NCBI GenBank assembly: GCA_963841045.1
Contig: CAWJBD010000005.1
Span: 1 to 64,000, forward strand
Direction of reading: 5' to 3'
Length of the DNA: 64,000 nucleotides
Source: Aalborgiella sp963841045
GTDB taxonomy: Bacteria; Pseudomonadota; Gammaproteobacteria; Burkholderiales; Burkholderiaceae_C
Position numbers and translations under genes: made by a program
Shown: in pieces, positions 1 through 8,678 of the stretch
Layout of the letters: every line of letters starts with the position of its first letter
Position numbering within the stretch: position 1 is the stretch's first letter
The notes under the pieces: model-generated
The model's database searches: none
Told to the model about the DNA's origin: nothing
Seen by the model: the letters and a program-made list of their open reading frames with translations, nothing else

Positions 1-2
1 CG

Positions 3-209
3 AAAGACACAGACATCCCTTACGCGCTTACATGTGCAATTTTAAAGGAAGTTGTCAGTGCCGGTACTTTTTCTAACATCAGCAAATTCCGCCTGGAACG
101 GGCAAAAAATATTTCTTTGTTATTATCGCAATTAGAAATAAAAGCGACGGTTCTATTTAATAGGCTTATCTTCTCAAACCCTTACCAATTATGCATCACC
201 GGCGATTGA
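3..209 (+). CDS. Possible C-terminal end of a gene entering from the left edge
   Basis: One frame stays open from the window edge for 68 codons and stops with TGA at 207-209, inside the first arm of a terminator-like hairpin. The peptide is mixed in composition (it contains ALTCAILKEV and FRLERAKNISLL) and I do not recognise it. The hairpin at the stop is the main reason to think a transcript ends here. It could equally be a chance open frame. Confidence 0.25.
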   Translation, partial: KDTDIPYALTCAILKEVVSAGTFSNISKFRLERAKNISLLLSQLEIKATVLFNRLIFSNPYQLCITGD

Positions 210-237
210 TTTCATCTTCAACCGCCGGTTTTATTAT
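198..237 (+). terminator. Rho-independent terminator-like hairpin
   Basis: A perfect 7-bp stem (ACCGGCG at 198-204 with CGCCGGT at 223-229) encloses an 18-nt loop and is followed by TTTTATTAT. The long loop makes it weaker than a textbook terminator. It separates the left-edge frame from the acyl-CoA dehydrogenase operon. Confidence 0.5.
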
Positions 238-301
238 GCCAATGGTATTATCACACAATATTATTGCACTTTTATCCTCTTTTAAATCTCTTTAAAAAAA
301 C

Positions 302-345
302 TTGACAGAATAATTTCTTCATGTATTGTATATCGAACGTCCGTT
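302..345 (+). promoter_or_regulatory. Promoter with overlapping palindromic operator upstream of the acyl-CoA dehydrogenase operon
   Basis: A consensus -35 box TTGACA lies at 302-307 and an AT-rich -10 region (best match TATTGT at 324-329, 16-bp spacer) follows. Immediately downstream, AACGTCCGTT at 336-345 is an inverted repeat with arms AACG/CGTT. TetR-family regulators of acyl-CoA operons often bind short palindromes overlapping the promoter, and a TetR gene lies in this operon at 4030. That it binds here is an inference. Confidence 0.45.
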
Positions 346-386
346 ATAAATAAAATCCGTTTTACGGATCTCCAAGCAAGGAGGGC

Positions 387-1625
387 ATGATGCACAAACC
401 ACTGGATGGGTTGTTTCTTTCAACTCGAGAACAAATTGATGAGGAAGAGCAGCGGATCGTCAACACCGTCAGGAAGTGGGCGGACAGGGAGATCCTCGCC
501 AAGCGCCTTGCCTACCTGGAAAACTATGATAAAGAATTTGCCGAAAAGCGCCGGATGCTCCTGATGGACATTGGCCTCCAGCGCCTTGCCCTATCGGAGG
601 AGAATGGGGGGTTCGGTTGGAACAATAATGCCCGCGCTCCCGGTCTGGCCGCTGTTTTAATCGAGATCGGCCGGGCGGACGCCGCCATCGCCTACATGTC
701 CGCGCTTCAGTTTACTGCCATTCTAGCTTCCGGCACTGACAGCACCTCACCCGTCGGCACTTTGATATCCCGCTTTTACAGCGTCGATAAACCTGTCAAC
801 CCGGCAATGATCCTGCCCGGAGCGGGTTCCCTGGATGAACAGACCCCCCTGTTTCTCGGCCGATCCATCAACGCCCGCCTTGTTCATGAAGGTGACGACG
901 ATATACTTATTGGTAAAAACATTCGCCCTGCCGGTTGCGGTTCTATGGCCGACTACTATTGTGTGGTCTGTGCCGACAGTGCTGGAAAACCCCGGATCGC
1001 TTTCGTTTCCGCTGACACTCCTGGTGTGCAAAGAGGCAATATTCTCAAGGAAACGGGGCTCAACGCCTGCACAAACGCCGATGTCACTTTCAATAATGTC
1101 CGGCTCACCCGGGAAGCCATACTCGAAGGAATTGACGCCGTTGAGAGACTCTACCTCTGGCTGAATCTCCTTCTCGGGGCGACAAGTGTAGGCGCGGCCA
1201 TGAACTTCTTCGAAATCGTCTATGACTGGGCCGGCACGCGCACTATCAAGGGCGGCAGCATTATGAAGGAAAACCCCCTGTGCGCTTCTGTCCTTGCCGA
1301 TGTGGCGGAGGAGATCGCTATTGCCGGTTTTCTTATTGATGATCTTGCCCGCTTGATAGCTAAGATGGCAGGACCACATAATCCCGAATTGCAGCATGTC
1401 TATACGTTGTCTCAAATCGTGGGATACCGGGTACAGCAAGGAACTTTGCGTGCCGTCAACCGGGGTATGGAACTCATGGGGTCCGCCGGTTATGCACGGG
1501 AATGGCATGCGGAAAAACACTGGCGGGACATCAAGACCATCCAGTCTTACCTGTGCGGCGTCGGGGCGGAAGTCCCCGTCAAAATGGACACAGCACGGTT
1601 TTTTTTCGACAGCAGGGAAATTTAG
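387..1625 (+). CDS. Acyl-CoA dehydrogenase family protein (first of a pair)
   Basis: The 412-residue product has the acyl-CoA dehydrogenase architecture: helical N-terminus (LQRLALSEENGGFGW), central beta domain, and C-terminal helical domain ending in MELMGSAGYAREWHAEKHWR. The family oxidises acyl-CoA thioesters at C2-C3 using FAD and passes electrons to ETF. At the place where medium-chain enzymes carry the catalytic Glu (usual motif YEGT) this protein has SYLCG. A Glu in VERLYLW, near the isovaleryl-CoA-dehydrogenase catalytic position, may substitute. A strong Shine-Dalgarno AGGAGGG precedes two ATGs at 387 and 390, and spacing favours 390. The second dehydrogenase follows after 10 bases, so a heteromeric or paired function is likely. 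The substrate is unknown. Confidence 0.85.
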   Translation: MMHKPLDGLFLSTREQIDEEEQRIVNTVRKWADREILAKRLAYLENYDKEFAEKRRMLLMDIGLQRLALSEENGGFGWNNNARAPGLAAVLIEIGRADAAIAYMSALQFTAILASGTDSTSPVGTLISRFYSVDKPVNPAMILPGAGSLDEQTPLFLGRSINARLVHEGDDDILIGKNIRPAGCGSMADYYCVVCADSAGKPRIAFVSADTPGVQRGNILKETGLNACTNADVTFNNVRLTREAILEGIDAVERLYLWLNLLLGATSVGAAMNFFEIVYDWAGTRTIKGGSIMKENPLCASVLADVAEEIAIAGFLIDDLARLIAKMAGPHNPELQHVYTLSQIVGYRVQQGTLRAVNRGMELMGSAGYAREWHAEKHWRDIKTIQSYLCGVGAEVPVKMDTARFFFDSREI

Positions 1626-1635
1626 GGGGACAATT

Positions 1636-2916
1636 ATGAAAAGCATCGACGATTTTTCACGGCCCGAAGAATATATTTCTCCCATGGACAAACACTTTCG
1701 AAGTGTGGCCCGCGCCTGGGTGGAGAAGGACGTCATGCCCCACCGTCGTGAGTATGATGAAGACTGGAAGGAACACGCCCTCATCGAATCCGCCTTCGAC
1801 AACCTCATGGCTAACAAGGGGTTCGGCATCCAGAAGGCCCTGTTCCCTGCAGATCTGGGCGGTTGGGGATTGGGACAATCCGATTATGCTTTTACCATCG
1901 CCTGCACCCTGGCCGAGGAAGTCGGCCGCGCCGATACGGCCATGGCCGTGGCCTTCATGGTTACCTATTGGCCGCTGACGACCATTCTTGTGGAACCTCA
2001 CGTCAACCGGCGGCTCGCGGCAGAATTCGCCCCCATGTTCTGCAAATCGGATAAGGCCGTTTTTGCCGCCCTGGCCATGACGGAACCCCAGGGTGGCGCC
2101 GATATCGAGAATATGGAACTCCTCGGGGGAAAGACGATCAAGACAACCGCCCGTCTCGATGGCGATGAATGGATCATCAACGGTCACAAACTCTGGCCCA
2201 CGAATACGGGCGGCGTCGGGCAGCTGTTCGGCGTGCCCTGCACGACCCGTCCGGGATCGACGGATCCGAACGACTTCGCCCTCATCTTCGTCCCCGCGGA
2301 TGTCAAAGGGGTTACCCAGGGCGGACCCTACGAAAAAGCGGGCATGGCCGCGGACAAGAACGGCGATCTCTGGTTTGAGGATGTGCGCGTCCCCGCCTGG
2401 TATCGCGCCCATGGTCCGGGAAAAGACGCCCAGGTCTTCAAGGAGATCATTCCCTGGGGACTCGTGGGAAGCATGGGATTTCTCGTCGGAGCTATGATGA
2501 ATCTCTACGAGGTTCTCTATGAATTCGCGTCGACCCGAACTTACGGAAACCGGCCCCTCAAGGAAAACGATGCCATCGCCGGGCTTATCGGCCGCATCGC
2601 CGGAGATATCGAAGTCTGCCGGATCATTGCCTATGAAGGAGCTCGCATCGGCGACCGGCGGAATCGTTCCTATGGCCACCCACTTTATTCCGAAGAAGTC
2701 CTTGCCAAACTTCGTAACCTGAAAGATTTTGTTTGCGATCGGGCTGTGGAGAACTTTGGCCGGGCTATGGATGTTCTGGGCGTTTACGGTCCGGACCGTC
2801 AGTACGATATCGAAAAGCACTGGCGGGACATCAAGATGATCCAGCTATGGATGGGCGGCAAGCAGCTGTGCCAGATGGAAGCGGCACGGTATTTCTACAA
2901 CTGTAAAACCCTTTAA
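1636..2916 (+). CDS. Acyl-CoA dehydrogenase family protein (second of a pair)
   Basis: The 426-residue product has the dehydrogenase middle domain (AALAMTEPQGGADIENMELL, then INGHKLWPTNTGG) and the C-terminal four-helix domain (FASTRTYGNRPLKENDAIAG, EKHWRDIKMIQ). Start ATG 1636 follows AGGGGGA; the same frame is open further upstream inside the previous gene, which I regard as chance. As in its neighbour, the usual YEGT catalytic segment is changed (LWMGG). FKEIIPW offers a Glu in the helix before the flavin-binding region. It sits 10 bases after the first dehydrogenase and 9 before a small gene of unknown family. It may oxidise an alicyclic or branched acyl-CoA, but nothing in the sequence fixes this. 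Confidence 0.87.
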   Translation: MKSIDDFSRPEEYISPMDKHFRSVARAWVEKDVMPHRREYDEDWKEHALIESAFDNLMANKGFGIQKALFPADLGGWGLGQSDYAFTIACTLAEEVGRADTAMAVAFMVTYWPLTTILVEPHVNRRLAAEFAPMFCKSDKAVFAALAMTEPQGGADIENMELLGGKTIKTTARLDGDEWIINGHKLWPTNTGGVGQLFGVPCTTRPGSTDPNDFALIFVPADVKGVTQGGPYEKAGMAADKNGDLWFEDVRVPAWYRAHGPGKDAQVFKEIIPWGLVGSMGFLVGAMMNLYEVLYEFASTRTYGNRPLKENDAIAGLIGRIAGDIEVCRIIAYEGARIGDRRNRSYGHPLYSEEVLAKLRNLKDFVCDRAVENFGRAMDVLGVYGPDRQYDIEKHWRDIKMIQLWMGGKQLCQMEAARYFYNCKTL

Positions 2917-2925
2917 GAGGTCGTT

Positions 2926-3363
2926 ATGGAAACATTCAATTCACCTGATAAGGGCGTCATCGACCTGGCGGACCGTGTCCTGAAAGAACTTCTGAAAAAG
3001 CCCGCTTTCAAGGACGGTGTTCGGACAGTTCTCACAAACATCGATCCGGCATCAAGCCGGCAGTTTGTCAGGACCCTCATGTGGCAGGATCCGGAGTTCT
3101 TCCTCGCCCTCATCAGCGCTCTGCCTCCGATGGTCAATGCCGCCATCTCCGGCATCGATGAGCTCCTTATCCAGCTACGGGAAAAAATGTCGCCCCTGCT
3201 CCTCCACAATTTTCTCCGTTCCCTGGCCTCCTCCGTGGATCGGGACACCCTGGAGAGTATCGTCAAAAACGGCAAGGGCCTCGCCGTGGACCTCTTTGCC
3301 GTGGCAGACGAGGTGCTCAAAGAGACGGGTGAACATATTTTAACGGGAAAGGAGGGAGAGTGA
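2926..3363 (+). CDS. Small all-helical protein of unknown family (WxDP-module protein 1)
   Basis: This is a 145-residue, Leu-rich, predicted all-alpha protein with no signal peptide or membrane helix. Residues 45-75 carry QFVRTLMWQDPEFFLALISA followed by LPPMVNAA. The same pattern occurs in the next gene (LVRTLLWEDPEVSLAVLST) and twice in the larger protein at 4670, so these genes are paralogs. I do not recognise the family. The gene lies 9 bases after a dehydrogenase and 1 base before its paralog, so all are probably co-transcribed and co-translated. A structural or subunit role alongside the acyl-CoA enzymes is possible but unproven. Confidence 0.75.
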   Translation: METFNSPDKGVIDLADRVLKELLKKPAFKDGVRTVLTNIDPASSRQFVRTLMWQDPEFFLALISALPPMVNAAISGIDELLIQLREKMSPLLLHNFLRSLASSVDRDTLESIVKNGKGLAVDLFAVADEVLKETGEHILTGKEGE

Positions 3364-3364
3364 C

Positions 3365-4012
3365 ATGGAGCCATCTCTGGATACGGCAAAAAGCAGCGTC
3401 ATAAAGGAAATTCTGGCAACCCCATTCGTCAAGGACCTCATCCGCAGCAGCCTGAAAAGCGCCGCCTGCGAAAACGATCCCCCTCTCGTCCGGACGCTTC
3501 TGTGGGAAGACCCCGAAGTCTCTCTGGCTGTCCTTTCGACTCTGCCCCAACTCGCAAACCGGTGCACCGGCGCCCTGAACGAAGCGGGCAGGGAGATCGA
3601 CGAAAAATTTTCTCCGCACCTCCTGAAGGATTACCTGACAGCCATGGGCGAAGACATCGACACAGATCGAGTCATTGCCTGTACCGAAATTTGGGGAAAG
3701 ATCATCTCGAATCTCTGGGAAGCCTCGCCGGAGTTTAGGAAATCTGTTGAGGACTATCTGTCACAGAATATTCCCCGCATGCTGGGAACAGGCGTTACAT
3801 CCGCCGCCCGCTTCATCAATGAGATTGACCGGCAGGACCCACGCGCTGTTTCCCGTTTTGTGGCGGAAACACTGGACAACACAGACGGAAAAGAGGTCGA
3901 GGGGGCGGCGCGGATTCTGTTCAACGCCGTGCTGGACCACAAATCCCGTTTTCTGTCCTGGAAATGGTTCTGGCGCTTTTTCCGCGACCGGCGCCGTAAC
4001 CGGAAATCATAA
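3365..4012 (+). CDS. All-helical protein of unknown family (WxDP-module protein 2)
   Basis: A 215-residue paralog of the preceding gene. The aligned core spans residues 40-100 (LLWEDPEVSLAVLSTLPQLA, then EKFSPHLLKDYLTAMGEDI), with W47, the DP pair and an Asn about 22 residues later conserved. A ~100-residue extension ends in a strongly basic tail (RFFRDRRRNRKS) that could contact membrane or nucleic acid. The Shine-Dalgarno GGAAAGGAGGG lies inside the previous gene and only one base separates the two, indicating translational coupling. No enzyme motif is visible. Confidence 0.75.
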   Translation: MEPSLDTAKSSVIKEILATPFVKDLIRSSLKSAACENDPPLVRTLLWEDPEVSLAVLSTLPQLANRCTGALNEAGREIDEKFSPHLLKDYLTAMGEDIDTDRVIACTEIWGKIISNLWEASPEFRKSVEDYLSQNIPRMLGTGVTSAARFINEIDRQDPRAVSRFVAETLDNTDGKEVEGAARILFNAVLDHKSRFLSWKWFWRFFRDRRRNRKS

Positions 4013-4029
4013 AAAAAGGAAAGAATCCC

Positions 4030-4578
4030 ATGCCAAAGATTGTGGATCATGATGTCTATCGCGACGAACTGGCGATGAAATGCTTCGATCTCTTTGCCCG
4101 TAAGGGATACACTGCTGTCACCATGCGGGAGATCGCGTGGGAATTGAAAGTTTCAACGGGAACTCTTTACCACTACTTCCCCAACAAGATGGCCATTCTG
4201 GAGCAGGTCTTTTATCTGACCGCCGAGCGGGATATAGCCGACGGCGTTTCCCGGATTGAGAAATTCGTTACCCCGGCCGATCGCCTGAAGGTCTTTCTGG
4301 AATGGGTGGCCGATCAAGAGCTGCATTTTGCCGATGTTCTCCTGATCACCATCGACTACCACCGTCAGGAAGGCCATGATGCGGGTGGCCTTGTTGCCAG
4401 CGTCCTTGCAACCTACACCGACGCCGTCGCTTTTTACGTTCTGCCCGACAAGGAGTTAAGCGCCCTGGTCATGACCTATCTCATCGGTCTCATCACCGAA
4501 CGCATCATTATCCGGGACAATATCGATTTTACGTCCAAGGTGGACACCCTGTATCGGTTCGTCCTCGAAAAGTCTTGA
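4030..4578 (+). CDS. TetR/AcrR family transcriptional regulator
   Basis: The 182-residue product has a typical TetR helix-turn-helix at residues 10-55 (CFDLFARKGYTAVTMREIAW, STGTLYHYFPNKMAILEQV). The rest is a ligand-binding helical domain of the usual size. Members next to acyl-CoA genes often sense acyl-CoA esters. The palindrome at 336-345 in the operon promoter is a candidate site. The stop codon overlaps another open frame (4575-4664) encoding a lysine-rich peptide, which could be a frameshifted C-terminal tail. Confidence 0.9.
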   Translation: MPKIVDHDVYRDELAMKCFDLFARKGYTAVTMREIAWELKVSTGTLYHYFPNKMAILEQVFYLTAERDIADGVSRIEKFVTPADRLKVFLEWVADQELHFADVLLITIDYHRQEGHDAGGLVASVLATYTDAVAFYVLPDKELSALVMTYLIGLITERIIIRDNIDFTSKVDTLYRFVLEKS

Positions 4579-4664
4579 AGACAAAGCACCGGAAACCGCT
4601 CGCAACACCCGCCAAGAGCGTTAAAAAGGCGAAAAAGACATCGAAAAAAGGGAAGGAAACGTAA
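4575..4664 (+). CDS. Lysine-rich short frame, possible frameshifted tail of the TetR regulator
   Basis: Thirty codons run from TTG 4575, overlapping the TetR stop, to TAA 4662-4664. They encode a basic peptide including SVKKAKKTSKKGKET. Composition resembles the AKPK-type tails of DNA-binding proteins rather than random sequence. It may be the true C-terminus of the regulator if one base has been gained or lost near 4570, or an untranslated leader of the next gene. I see no separate ribosome binding site. Confidence 0.25.
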   Translation: MKTKHRKPLATPAKSVKKAKKTSKKGKET

Positions 4665-4669
4665 GAATA

Positions 4670-6082
4670 ATGGAAACGACTCCCCATACCAAAACGCCCC
4701 TGTCTGATGACGAATGCGGCCAGTTTTTATCCATGATGATAAAGGAACTGGCGTCTACGGCAGAGTTCAGGGCGGTTGCCACGGGCCTTGCCCGGCGGTT
4801 GCTGGCGGACTGGTCCGCCCGGGATCCCTTCAATCGACTCGTCGCCGGAAGGGTTGAAAAATTGATCATCAAGGGACTGGCCACTCTGGCGGAGCAAAAC
4901 ACGGAAACACATGATTACTGGAAAGATCCGGACATGGCTGCGGCCATGGCCCAAGGTATGGCCAAAGACGTGCCTCTTCTTATCAATGCGATTATCGGGA
5001 CAGCCGTCCGCTTGAGCGAAGGCCGCCAGCACTTGCCGCCGGAATGCCGGCGGGAGATCTTTCAAAGAACTCTAAAAGGAATTGACGCGGGCCTCTTGGG
5101 CCGCTGGCTCAACTTGCAAATACAAAACGTCAGCGACCTGACGGCGGATCCCGAAGGCTTTGCCGAAGCACTGGAACAACCCGTCCGCAATCTGATCGCC
5201 TCTCTTGATTTCGGCGAACTCAAGGATGCCCTGGACGGTTCCGGAGAGGCCATCGTTGCCTCCGTCCGGATGATCAACACCACGATATGGGACTATCCCG
5301 CCAAATTTATCTGCCTCGTTTCCCTGCTGCCCACTGTGGCAAACATCGTCCTGCGCTCCGCACGGGAAACCCTGACACCCCTTCATACCCAGGCCCCCGA
5401 TGTCCTTGCCGACGTTGTTTTCTCTCTCCTTCGCAGCCTGAACGGCAAGGACGCGGGCGGTCTTGTGAATGATCTGGCTGAAGTCATCCGCCAGATCCAT
5501 ACGGGGAGCGCTCTTATCGGCGATCAGGGACTGCCGCAATTCGGCGCCGATCTGAGGATTCTCCTAGCGGACTTCGCCTCCGCCCTGAATCCTGAGGTAA
5601 TCGTGAAGGCCCGGGTAGCGCTGGCCGAAGATATGGAAACCATCCGCAATGCCTGGACGGAAACGATGGCCGAACGGCCGGATTTGTTTCTGGAAAGCCT
5701 GCGACGCTCAGCCGACTGCCGGAATCCTCAAATCCGGGCGACCAGGAGGGAAGTGGGACTCCTTGCGGACTTGCCGAAAGATGAGGTGAATGAAGCCATC
5801 TCTGCAGGTTTGTCCGATCTGGATACCCAGGAACTGGGGGAAACGATCAATACGACTCTGCGTCTCCTGAATTCTCTCCGAAGTTCCCACCCGGAAGCCC
5901 TCCCCGGGGTTCTTGCCGGGATTGTCGCAACGATCGATACGGACGAACTGAAAGAAGCGGCTAGTTGGATTGTCCCTTCCGCCGTTACCGCCGTAAAACC
6001 CTTGGCAGGTGCCATCATGCCCTCGGTCATCCGTGGACTGGCAGATCTGCTCACACCGGAACCCGGAGATGATACCAGATGA
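4670..6082 (+). CDS. Larger all-helical protein of unknown family with tandem WxDP modules
   Basis: A 470-residue, predicted all-alpha, soluble protein that shares a module with the genes at 2926 and 3365. The first copy begins at W84 (YWKDPDMAAAMAQGMAKD) and the second at W207 (IWDYPAKFICLVSLLPTVAN); each continues with an Asn, a Leu-rich helix and a P-rich turn. The C-terminal half (FLESLRRSADCR, LSDLDTQELGETINTTLRLL) is also helical and repeat-like, as in HEAT-type solenoids. I know of no named family. Start ATG 4670 follows a weak AAGGAAACG. It lies between the TetR gene and the first dehydratase-type subunit, in the same direction. Confidence 0.75.
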   Translation: METTPHTKTPLSDDECGQFLSMMIKELASTAEFRAVATGLARRLLADWSARDPFNRLVAGRVEKLIIKGLATLAEQNTETHDYWKDPDMAAAMAQGMAKDVPLLINAIIGTAVRLSEGRQHLPPECRREIFQRTLKGIDAGLLGRWLNLQIQNVSDLTADPEGFAEALEQPVRNLIASLDFGELKDALDGSGEAIVASVRMINTTIWDYPAKFICLVSLLPTVANIVLRSARETLTPLHTQAPDVLADVVFSLLRSLNGKDAGGLVNDLAEVIRQIHTGSALIGDQGLPQFGADLRILLADFASALNPEVIVKARVALAEDMETIRNAWTETMAERPDLFLESLRRSADCRNPQIRATRREVGLLADLPKDEVNEAISAGLSDLDTQELGETINTTLRLLNSLRSSHPEALPGVLAGIVATIDTDELKEAASWIVPSAVTAVKPLAGAIMPSVIRGLADLLTPEPGDDTR

Positions 6083-6133
6083 AATGGCTGCTGCTATCGC
6101 TCAGTTGAAGACGGCACTACGGGAGGTGAAACC

Positions 6134-7270
6134 ATGATGAAGGCCTTTCGCGAATCTTCAACAATCCTCTGCAACCGACACGTTCAGGACTGGAAAACCG
6201 GCGGCGGTAAAGTTGTCGGCTATACCTGCTCCTATGTTCCTGATGAGATTTTCCACGCAGCGGATATCCTCCCCTACCGTCTGCGGGGGGTTGGGGCCAG
6301 GGAAATGAACATTGCCGACGCCTATTTCGGCCCCTTCATCTGCAGTCTTCCCAAGTGCCTGTTACAACTCGCCGGTGAAGGCAAATACCATTTTCTGGAC
6401 GGAGTCATCGTCACCCCGGGTTGCGACTCCATGCGGCGTCTCGATGATTGCTGGCGGAAAGCCGGCGAGGACCGCGCGGAGGCACTCCCGTCGTTCTTCT
6501 TCCATTACGCCGTCCCTCACAAGACGGCTGACTACAGTCTGATGTGGTTCATCGAGGAGACGCAGCGCCTGAAGGCCGCCGTCGAAAATCATTTTAACGT
6601 CACCATTTCCGATGATCAGCTTCATGAGGCTATCGGCATTTACAACGAGGGACGCGTACTTTTGTCCCGCCTGGATGCCCTGCGATGCGCCACAGATGTA
6701 GCCATTTCCGGCGCCGACGCTCTGGCTGTAGTTCTGGCCAGCACAACAATGCCCCGGAAGGCCTTTAACGACCTTCTCAAGGAACTGATCATGGAACTCG
6801 AGGCCGCAAAGAACCCGATCCGCGGCCGGAAACGTCTGATGCTCGTCGGCAGCGCCAATGACGACGTTGAACTGGTGAGCCTCATCGAAGGCGATGAGGC
6901 TGTCGTCGTGGCAGACAATCTCTGCTTCGGCGCCCGCTTCTATGCCGATCTCGTCGAGCCGGAAGGCGACCCCATTGCCGCTCTGGCCAAGCGCTACCTC
7001 TTCCATAACGATTGCCCGCGCATGTTCGGTGACTATAAGGGACGTTTGAATATCCTGAAAGAGAAAATCGAGCGGGCTGCCGTGGACGGCGTGATCCTCC
7101 AGAACATCCGTTTTTGCGACCTCCACGGATCGGAAAACGGCATCTTCGAGCGCGATCTTGAAGCGGCGGGCATCCCCTGCATACGAATCGAACGGGAATA
7201 CGGTCCCCTGGTGGAAACGGGAAGGATCCGAATGCGGATCGACGCCTTTCTGGAAAGGTTGGAAAAATGA
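6134..7270 (+). CDS. 2-hydroxyacyl-CoA dehydratase / benzoyl-CoA reductase-type subunit (module A, smaller subunit)
   Basis: The 378-residue product has the D-component fold of 2-hydroxyacyl-CoA dehydratases and class I benzoyl-CoA reductases (HgdB, FldB/FldC, BcrC). N-terminal VGYTCSYVPDEI supplies the conserved Cys (C32) and AADILPYRLRG follows. GCDSMRRLDDCW, VPHKT and the C-terminal GRIRMRIDAFLERL match the family frame. These proteins bind a [4Fe-4S] or double-cubane cluster that takes electrons from an ATP-driven activase. A good Shine-Dalgarno GGGAGGTG precedes ATG 6134. The end overlaps the next start by ATGA. Its substrate (hydroxyacyl-CoA, aromatic acyl-CoA or other) is not determined. 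Confidence 0.8.
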   Translation: MMKAFRESSTILCNRHVQDWKTGGGKVVGYTCSYVPDEIFHAADILPYRLRGVGAREMNIADAYFGPFICSLPKCLLQLAGEGKYHFLDGVIVTPGCDSMRRLDDCWRKAGEDRAEALPSFFFHYAVPHKTADYSLMWFIEETQRLKAAVENHFNVTISDDQLHEAIGIYNEGRVLLSRLDALRCATDVAISGADALAVVLASTTMPRKAFNDLLKELIMELEAAKNPIRGRKRLMLVGSANDDVELVSLIEGDEAVVVADNLCFGARFYADLVEPEGDPIAALAKRYLFHNDCPRMFGDYKGRLNILKEKIERAAVDGVILQNIRFCDLHGSENGIFERDLEAAGIPCIRIEREYGPLVETGRIRMRIDAFLERLEK

Positions 7271-8678
7271 GAAAAGAACTGAAGGAATACCCATTTGACT
7301 GGATGCTGTGGCGGACCTTTGCCGCCGCCGCCCGCATGAAGGCCGGCAGCGAGAAGGAATATCGCCATGCTTTAAATCAGCTTCCCTACTTCCGGGGAGT
7401 CCTTGATACGATCTACGGCATCGGAGAACCGGGACGGCTTTTCATCGAGATGGTGGCGGAATATTTCGAAAAGATCATCCATGCGCGTGAGCGGGGACAG
7501 AAGACCGCCATCACGACCTTTTGTTTTTCCCCCGCTGTCTTTTACGCCCTCGATATCGTCCCCATTACCCTGGAACTCGTCACCGTTGCCATGGGCGCTA
7601 CCTACAAGCGGGGCACGGCTGATTTTCTCGACTACTGCAACGAAGTCGGCTTCACGGAAACCTCCTGTTCGTCCCAGCGCGGAACCCTCGGGGCTTATCT
7701 GGCGGGAAACGGCGTGACCATCGACATGGTTGTGGCGGACAGCCCCGGTGTGTGCGACACGAACGTCAACGCTTTCGCCTTCGCCTCGGCCTATCTGGAC
7801 AAGCCCTTCTTTCAGCTCAATATGCCGCCGGATCTCACGGGAAAACGCTCAACAGAATATCACCGCGCCGATTACCGCGCCCTGATTGCCTTCCTGGAAG
7901 AACAGACGGGGCGCAAGCTCGACACGGGCAAGCTCCGGGACATTATGGAGGAAGTAAGCAGGCAGGATCTTTTGATGGCGGAACTCGAAGAACTTCAGCT
8001 TCTGGTGCCCAATCCGCTTGCCCGTCACGTTCAATCTCCTGATCTATGCCGGCCGATTCCTGTTCGCCGGCATGCCCCAATGCACGAGACTGCTCGAATC
8101 CATGCTCAAGATCGGCCGGGAAAATGCCCATCGCAATCAGTCGGGGCTTAAGCGGGGGAAAGGAAAGCCTCCGGGGATTTTTCTGCTACATCGACCATTA
8201 CGGCCAGGACCTCCGCCTCTGGCAGCTCCTGGATCGGATGGAGATCAGCTACCACGGAAACATTCTAAGCAAAATGTGGTCACAGGATGCCCATTACGCG
8301 AAGGTCCTCGACCGCCGTGAAGAAGGATACGCCATCGATACGACGGATCTGGACACGCTCATCGACAGCATCGCCGATCTCAATTCCCGGATGCCCATGA
8401 TCAAGTCCATTCGCGGGCCCTACGATGCCCCGCACATGTGGCTTCAGGATACCCTTGCGCTGGCGAAGCTGCACAAGGCTGACTTCATCGTCTATAACGG
8501 AACGCCGGGATGCCGGAATACGTGGGGCATGGTGAAACCTTTCGCCCGCGACACAGAGAAAAACGGATTTCCCACACTCATCCTTTACTCCGACGCCTTC
8601 GATATGCGGGTGGAATCGTGGGAGACGACGGCATCGCGGATTGAGGAATTTCTGAAAGTAAGGAGATTGCGCACATGA
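7267..8678 (+). CDS. 2-hydroxyacyl-CoA dehydratase / benzoyl-CoA reductase-type subunit (module A, larger subunit), two frameshifts
   Basis: Three frames joined give a ~470-residue partner of the previous subunit (BcrB/HgdA-like). The N-terminal frame runs to about 8015 (ITTFCFSPAVFYALDIVP, ETSCSSQRGTLGAYL), a second to about 8150 (LLIYAGRFLFAGMPQC), and a third to TGA 8678 (FFCYIDHYGQDLRLW, IVYNGTPGCRNTWGMVKPF). The protein at 13,080 has the same length and order, which supports one original gene. Conserved Cys residues suggest a cluster site. Both ends overlap neighbours by ATGA, so the cluster is translationally coupled. The breaks are probably sequence errors but could be real decay. Confidence 0.75.

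Noticed and set aside
1657..2820. Long minus-strand open frame (387 codons) antisense to the second acyl-CoA dehydrogenase
   Set aside because: The opposite frame is a clear dehydrogenase; the antisense peptide has no motif and no ribosome binding site.
6362..7294. 310-codon minus-strand frame antisense to the module A small subunit
   Set aside because: Shadow of a strongly coding plus-strand gene with high GC third positions.
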